Part shown: positions 22,924 to 27,139 of the stretch, piece after piece
Numbering within the stretch: position 1 is the first letter of the stretch
How the letters are laid out: every line of letters begins with the position of its first letter
Assembly: GCA_028698975.1 (NCBI GenBank)
Contig: JAQVVK010000003.1
Location: 1 to 27,139 of the forward strand
Source of the DNA: Victivallaceae bacterium
GTDB taxonomy: Bacteria > Verrucomicrobiota > Lentisphaeria > Victivallales > Victivallaceae
Reading direction: 5' to 3'
DNA: 27,139 nucleotides
Notes under the pieces: generated by a model
The model's database searches: none
Seen by the model: the letters and a program-made list of their open reading frames with translations, nothing else
What the model was told of the DNA's origin: nothing
Program-made: the position numbers and the translations under genes

Positions 22924-25900
22924 TTATGCTTTGGCCAGCACGAGCGACCAGCTCTCGCCTTCGCCCTGACGCGTGAGCGTCCAATCACTGGTGGCACTGC
23001 CGTTGTAGGTGATGGTAGCTCCGGTGAGGTCAAGGATGTCCTCGCCGCGGCTGCCGTTGACCGAAACGAGCGTCCAGCTCTTGGCGGTGTCGGTGGCATC
23101 AAACGTGAGCGCAATGGTGTCGCCGGCAAAACTGTTGGTCGAATTGCCTTTCCACGTCATCAGCTCGTCTGCCGTATTGCCGGTAAGATCAAATGCCCAT
23201 GACGAAGTATCCGCTCCGACCATCTGGAACTCCTGCGTCATCGCAGTCGCGCCCTTGACTTCCACCTTGCCGAAACCGGCGAGGCCGCCCATCGAACCGG
23301 TGAAGCCATCCAACGTGATGGTGCAGTTGGCACCTTCGCCCGTGATGAACTTCTTTACGCTCACGGTGTCGCTTATGGTCACTTGCGCCGCCCCGGTGAT
23401 GGTCGCGGCCTGACTTGACTGCAATCCACCCGCGAAGACGCTCGAAAGCTGGGTCACGCCCGAGATCGTGATGTTGACATTGCCAACCGTGGAGCTGGTA
23501 TTGTCGCCAAGCGCGATACCGCCGCCGTAAACCACGCCGTGGTCGCCGCCGGAGATGGTAATATTGGTCGTGCCGACATTGCCGGTCGCCTGATTTTGCG
23601 CCCAGACGCCGCCATAGATATAATAGGCCGTACCGGCGGTTATATCGGTGGTCGTGGTGGTCACATTGAGCTTGGCATTGGTGCCGGCGATACCGCCCGC
23701 CACCAAACCGCGGCCGTTGGCCATTGAGCCGGTTTGAGCTCCGCCATCCCAGTTCACCGTGACATCGGTCACATTGAGCGTACCGCCGCCGAGCACAAAG
23801 CCCGCACCGGCGACGAAACTGCCGCCGCCTATTGCCGCGCCGTCGGCCACGTTGACCGTTACGTTACCGGCATTGACGGTGCCGGTGGTATTGACCCGGT
23901 TGCCGCCAAAGGCCGAACCGGTGAGCTTGCCCGCGATATTGAGCGTGGTAGCACCCAGGCCGGTGGCTCCATTGGCAAGATTGGCTCCGCCGTAAACGGT
24001 GCCAACCGTGCCGCCCGCATTGACATTGACCGTGGCAGCTCCGGTATTGAAGCTCTGGCCGCCGCCGTAAACAAAATTCGCACTGCCGCCAACCACATTT
24101 ACCTCCAGCTCCGCCGCGATGGTCGCTCCAGCTGCTCCGCCGCCGCAGACCGCCTTGTTGGCAGTCGCGCCGTTGAAGTCAAGGATGACCTTGTCTCCGG
24201 TCGCCGCCTCTCCCTTAGCCGCGAAAAACGCGGTATTGGCTCCGGTATAGGTCGCATCAAGCGTACCGGCATAAGTGGCCGTCGTGGTGTCATCAACATA
24301 ATTGATCTTTTCGAGGGAACTGTTTGCATCGGAGAGCTTCTTGTAGTCGTTGGCCCCGGTGTCTGAAACAACCACGGCCAATGTGCTGCTGTCTCCGCCA
24401 GTGATGATGAAATTGGTGTTGGTGGCCGAATAAAAATACTTGGTGCCAACTGTTCTTGCCGTGTCGTTCAATGTGACGCTGGTAAAGCCGCTTACGTCAA
24501 GCCCGGAAGTCATCGTGTAAGTGCCGGCGGTGACCATTTGGGTGTCGCTGAGCGTCGCCGTGATACTGGCGGCCGACTTGAGGTTGGTTTGGGTTGTAAC
24601 CGCCGCATCAACCGTAAGAAAGGCAGCGGTCACGGCGGAGTTGCGCCCGGTGAAGTCAAAGGCGAGCGCATAGGAGCTGCCGACCGACGTTAAATCGGTT
24701 GTGGTTATGACGATTGCGGTGTCTCCCTGCATGGTCAGCTTGCCGAGATTGCGGAACCTCGCTCCCGAAAGACGTTTGCCGTTGGAGACGTTGTTAAGAA
24801 ACATCTCAGCCGACTTGGCGACGGTTTCACCGGCAACGGTTGAATTATACGCGCAGTCAAAGAACGCGGTTGAACCCATTGCAAACGTATTGCCGTTTAT
24901 GTAAATGGTGCTTGACCCGACGGTGCCGGTACCGCGTGCTCCGGCGTATATGCCGATGTTGATGCCGCCGCCGTTTACAGTTATAACCGATGTGAGAAGC
25001 GTGTCATTTTGTCCGCCGCCGTAGACAGTGGAAACGTTGCCGGCGTTTAACGTGATATTCGCATTGTTTACGACCGTATTGGTGAACGTGGTCGTGGAGT
25101 GGCAGCCGCCCAAAATAATTCCTGAAACGAGTCCGCCATCAATAGTTATATTGGCGGTGTCAATACTGCCGGTACTAAAACCTCCGGCGGAAACCGCCCC
25201 CAAGACACGACCGGCGGCAATGTCTATATTCAACGTGCCGATTGTGCTTGCGGCGTTTAAGCCGAATATGGATTGAACCGTTCCGCCGTTGATGACAATA
25301 TTGCTTTCGGTGACGACGCTCGACGTATTGTTGCCGCCGCCGTAAATATAATTCCATTCTTTCTGCGTGCCGCCGGTGACGGTGATCGTGGTTTTGGCGT
25401 TGGTGGCGGCTCCGGCGCCGCCCGCATAGACATTGCCGTAGGTGCCATTGGAAATATTGATCACGCTCGTTCCCACCGCTCCGGTGGCGGTCGATCCGCC
25501 GTATATAATGCCGTTGATGGAGCCGCCGGAGACTTCTATAAGCACGTTGTCCACCGTGCCGGTGCGGAAACTGCCGCCGTATATGTTGCCGGTGACCGAG
25601 CCGTTGGACACGGTGATGGTCGATTGCGTGCTGGTACCGCCCCAGGAGCTGCCGCCGTATATGTTGCCGGTGAGGCTGCCGCCGGATATGGAAACAACGC
25701 CATCGGTCGTTTTGGCCGAGCCGTTGGATGCGGCAAAAAGATTGGCGGAGAATGTGCCGTTTGATATGGATATGCTGCCGTTGTATGTGCTTGTGGAGTT
25801 GCCGCCGCCGGCGGCTAATATTTTGTCTGTCGTGGCAACCGTTACCGTGCCGGTGTAGCCGGCACCAGTTATGAAATTGGCTCCCCAAAGGGGTTGATTG

Positions 25901-26067
25901 GAATCAAATGTGTTGTCTCCCGCTCTAAGCTCGACCGTGCTTCCCGCCATCGACAACGTTTTCCACCCTTCGATATTAGCGAGTTGGGTATACCAAATAT
26001 TTCCGTCGGTATCGACGTAACCCTCTGCATAACCGGTGGTGTTGTCAACGATGTAGTAATTGGCCAT
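22924..26067 (-). CDS. Giant glycine-rich IYGG-repeat surface protein
   Basis: The 1047-residue protein consists of repeats of about 25 residues patterned (I/V)TISGG-x3-G-x-IYGGG, e.g. VSISGGSLTGNIYGGS and NITISGGDHGVVYGGG, probably stacked as a beta-solenoid. Two repeat blocks (about 85-400 and 640-900) are each followed by a non-repeat cap. The caps share features: LGKLTMQG...FDFTGR near 430-470 and FGKVEVKG...FDLTGN near 925-955. The protein is Gly/Thr/Ser/Asn-rich. The N-terminus (MANYYIVDNTTGYAEGYVD) lacks a signal peptide and no C-terminal barrel is visible; the last residues are SWSLVLAKA. The start is supported by GGGG nine bases upstream and a near-consensus promoter. Cell-surface location is inference; the export route is unknown. 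Confidence 0.88.
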   Translation of the reverse strand: MANYYIVDNTTGYAEGYVDTDGNIWYTQLANIEGWKTLSMAGSTVELRAGDNTFDSNQPLWGANFITGAGYTGTVTVATTDKILAAGGGNSTSTYNGSISISNGTFSANLFAASNGSAKTTDGVVSISGGSLTGNIYGGSSWGGTSTQSTITVSNGSVTGNIYGGSFRTGTVDNVLIEVSGGSINGIIYGGSTATGAVGTSVINISNGTYGNVYAGGAGAATNAKTTITVTGGTQKEWNYIYGGGNNTSSVVTESNIVINGGTVQSIFGLNAASTIGTLNIDIAAGRVLGAVSAGGFSTGSIDTANITIDGGLVSGIILGGCHSTTTFTNTVVNNANITLNAGNVSTVYGGGQNDTLLTSVITVNGGGINIGIYAGARGTGTVGSSTIYINGNTFAMGSTAFFDCAYNSTVAGETVAKSAEMFLNNVSNGKRLSGARFRNLGKLTMQGDTAIVITTTDLTSVGSSYALAFDFTGRNSAVTAAFLTVDAAVTTQTNLKSAASITATLSDTQMVTAGTYTMTSGLDVSGFTSVTLNDTARTVGTKYFYSATNTNFIITGGDSSTLAVVVSDTGANDYKKLSDANSSLEKINYVDDTTTATYAGTLDATYTGANTAFFAAKGEAATGDKVILDFNGATANKAVCGGGAAGATIAAELEVNVVGGSANFVYGGGQSFNTGAATVNVNAGGTVGTVYGGANLANGATGLGATTLNIAGKLTGSAFGGNRVNTTGTVNAGNVTVNVADGAAIGGGSFVAGAGFVLGGGTLNVTDVTVNWDGGAQTGSMANGRGLVAGGIAGTNAKLNVTTTTTDITAGTAYYIYGGVWAQNQATGNVGTTNITISGGDHGVVYGGGIALGDNTSSTVGNVNITISGVTQLSSVFAGGLQSSQAATITGAAQVTISDTVSVKKFITGEGANCTITLDGFTGSMGGLAGFGKVEVKGATAMTQEFQMVGADTSSWAFDLTGNTADELMTWKGNSTNSFAGDTIALTFDATDTAKSWTLVSVNGSRGEDILDLTGATITYNGSATSDWTLTRQGEGESWSLVLAKA
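25571..25673 (-). repeat. 25-base direct repeat in the giant repeat gene
   Basis: An identical 25-base stretch occurs at 25571-25595 and 25649-25673, offset 78 bases, or 26 codons, one repeat unit. It encodes the TGNIYGGS core on the minus strand. Conservation at the DNA level suggests recent unit duplication or gene conversion. Confidence 0.8.
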
Positions 26068-26135
26068 TTTTCATTTCCCCTTGTGTTTGAAATCCGCGAA
26101 AATTTCGATAAATTGAAATAATTTTTCTATGGTAA

Positions 26136-26164
26136 ATTATATATGAAATTAAACATCATGGCAA
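26136..26164 (-). promoter_or_regulatory. Near-consensus sigma-70 promoter of the giant repeat gene
   Basis: TTGCCA (26164-26159, 5/6) and TATAAT (26141-26136, 6/6) are separated by 17 bases on the minus strand. The predicted leader is about 62 bases. It is the strongest housekeeping-type promoter in the window, so high expression is likely. Apart from this, 26068-26348 shows no gene and no clear terminator for the upstream gene. Confidence 0.75.
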
Positions 26165-26348
26165 TGGTTTGCCGGGAAAACTTTCGTGTAAATGTTTTTG
26201 TTAAATGAAATTTCAGTAAAAACGTCATTGTTTAGCTCTTTGCTTTTCTATGGTCTCTTGGGCATGCAAAGCGATTGCGCAAGAGTGTTGACGCTTGACG
26301 GTAAAGTCGTTGTGTATGGCGATCAAATCAGGAAATCGGGGTGGATCG

Positions 26349-27134
26349 TCATTTGCCGAGCTTCATTTTCGCGTATCCGAAAATGTTGTGGCCAAAGTGG
26401 AGCAGGGGGTGGAACGAATTTTGACCGGTTTTGTTTCCGTCAAAGTCAATTCTCACCATTGTCATTTTGAATTGGTCTTCCAACTGAAGCCCGCGACGGC
26501 TCCAGTCGGGGCGGAAAGCGCATGGATCAATGGCAAATTCGATCTCATAGCCGGTATCGGTCACCCGGCCGACGGACTGAATATCCGCCTGAAGATGAAA
26601 GTGTACGGTCGTCCACCAACCGTCGTCGTTCATTACATGGTCGAGGCACCACGGTTTTTCGCCGGGGCGAAGAATGAACTCCGCATAATAGCGGCTGTCC
26701 GCTTCCGCCCGGATGAAAACTTCAAGGCAGTCCCCCTCGTAAATGCGTTTGACCGAACGCGGCTGACCGGCTCTCCCGTCAAAAAAGATCGGAGAACGGT
26801 CGGGGAAAAATACCGCACCGTATATTTTGCGCCCATGCCAGCCCAGCTTCCAGACCGCACCGTCATTTTGGTGTGTCTGGCCTGAAACCGGGTAACTTCC
26901 GCGCCATACCATCGCTTTTTGCCAAGCGGCGTCGGAGGCGACGCCGTCTATCTGCGGCGCGGACGGGAGACGCGGGAGGGTAAACTCCGGCACCGGGGTG
27001 TGCCACGCCCGCGCCTCGTCAAGCATTTGCTTGTTTTCCGCTACATAAGCTGCCGCGTCATCAAGTTCCTGCCGGGAAAATCCTTGCGGATACCGCAGCG
27101 TCATTCTTGACAGTCTGGTGCCGCGGTAACGCAT
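26349..27134 (-). CDS. CBM9-like carbohydrate-binding domain protein, probably 5'-incomplete
   Basis: Residues about 50-261 match the family 9-like carbohydrate-binding domain: APQIDGVASDAAWQKA, a YPV segment, LGWHGRKIYGAVFF, the conserved (E)GDCLEVFIRAE, a YAEFILRPGE strand, and a late YEIEFAIDP, ending with HPLLHFGHNIFGYAKMKLGK. Such domains bind sugars, often as modules of larger hydrolases. The first 50 residues (RMTLRYPQGFSRQELDDAAAYVAENKQ) look like part of another domain rather than a gene start. No signal peptide is present, and only five bases precede the ATG at 27134 inside the window, so the true start may lie further right and the protein may be larger. Stop TGA at 26351-26349. 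Confidence 0.75.
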   Translation of the reverse strand: MRYRGTRLSRMTLRYPQGFSRQELDDAAAYVAENKQMLDEARAWHTPVPEFTLPRLPSAPQIDGVASDAAWQKAMVWRGSYPVSGQTHQNDGAVWKLGWHGRKIYGAVFFPDRSPIFFDGRAGQPRSVKRIYEGDCLEVFIRAEADSRYYAEFILRPGEKPWCLDHVMNDDGWWTTVHFHLQADIQSVGRVTDTGYEIEFAIDPCAFRPDWSRRGLQLEDQFKMTMVRIDFDGNKTGQNSFHPLLHFGHNIFGYAKMKLGK

Positions 27135-27139
27135 TTTGG

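Noticed and set aside
22924..26067. Regular DNA repeats suggestive of a CRISPR array
   Set aside because: The repeats are in frame with a single 1047-codon gene and encode the IYGG units. Spacing and sequence vary as in protein repeats.
26246..26290. Terminator for the CBM9-like gene (CTCTTG/CAAGAG)
   Set aside because: Only six outer pairs with internal mismatches and no T run on the minus strand.

Overview
The window is dense bacterial chromosome at moderately high G+C: about 19 protein genes, no tRNA, rRNA, CRISPR array, insertion sequence or phage gene recognised. The inventory suggests an anaerobic member of the PVC superphylum, most likely Lentisphaerota (Victivallis-like). The pointers are very large glycine/asparagine-rich repeat surface proteins at both ends, a sodium:solute symporter paired with a ceramidase-like protein, a CBM9-like protein, diaminopimelate-type murein genes and a sigma-54 promoter. 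The taxonomic call is inference from gene content, not from a marker gene.

Layout. 1-1388 (-) is the N-terminal 462 residues of an AIDA-like repeat protein that runs off the left edge. 1389-1891 is a long intergenic region with that gene's promoter, a possible structured RNA and the gdhA terminator. 1892-3235 (-) is gdhA behind a canonical sigma-54 promoter. 3630-6540 (+) is a homocysteine methyltransferase/MTHF reductase fusion followed by pheA. 6506-6943 (-) is a GNAT acetyltransferase and 7023-7397 (+) a small unknown gene. 7363-10402 (-) is an ilvB-aroA operon. 10591-14062 (+) is a lipoprotein-murF-murE operon. 14124-14504 (-) encodes a GcvH homologue with an altered lipoyl site. 14772-16051 (+) is a LysM protein coupled to a radical SAM enzyme. 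16195-18810 (+) is a cytoplasmic hybrid histidine kinase. 18827-22624 (-) is a symporter/ceramidase-like operon. 22924-26067 (-) is a second giant repeat protein, and 26349-27134 (-) a CBM9-like protein at the right edge.

How the genes fit together. The centre is amino-acid and cell-wall metabolism: nitrogen assimilation (gdhA), methionine/one-carbon (fusion enzyme, gcvH homologue), aromatic amino acids (aroA, pheA), branched-chain amino acids (ilvB) and peptidoglycan precursors (murF, murE). The flanks are accessory: surface repeat proteins, a nutrient uptake/hydrolysis cassette and carbohydrate binding. Items most worth a second look are the GcvH homologue with Asn where the lipoyl lysine should be, the TAATG-coupled LysM/radical SAM pair, the sigma-54 control region of gdhA, the four-cysteine insertion in IlvB, and the two repeat proteins that lack N-terminal signal peptides. 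I did not find a complete system that I can confidently call new.
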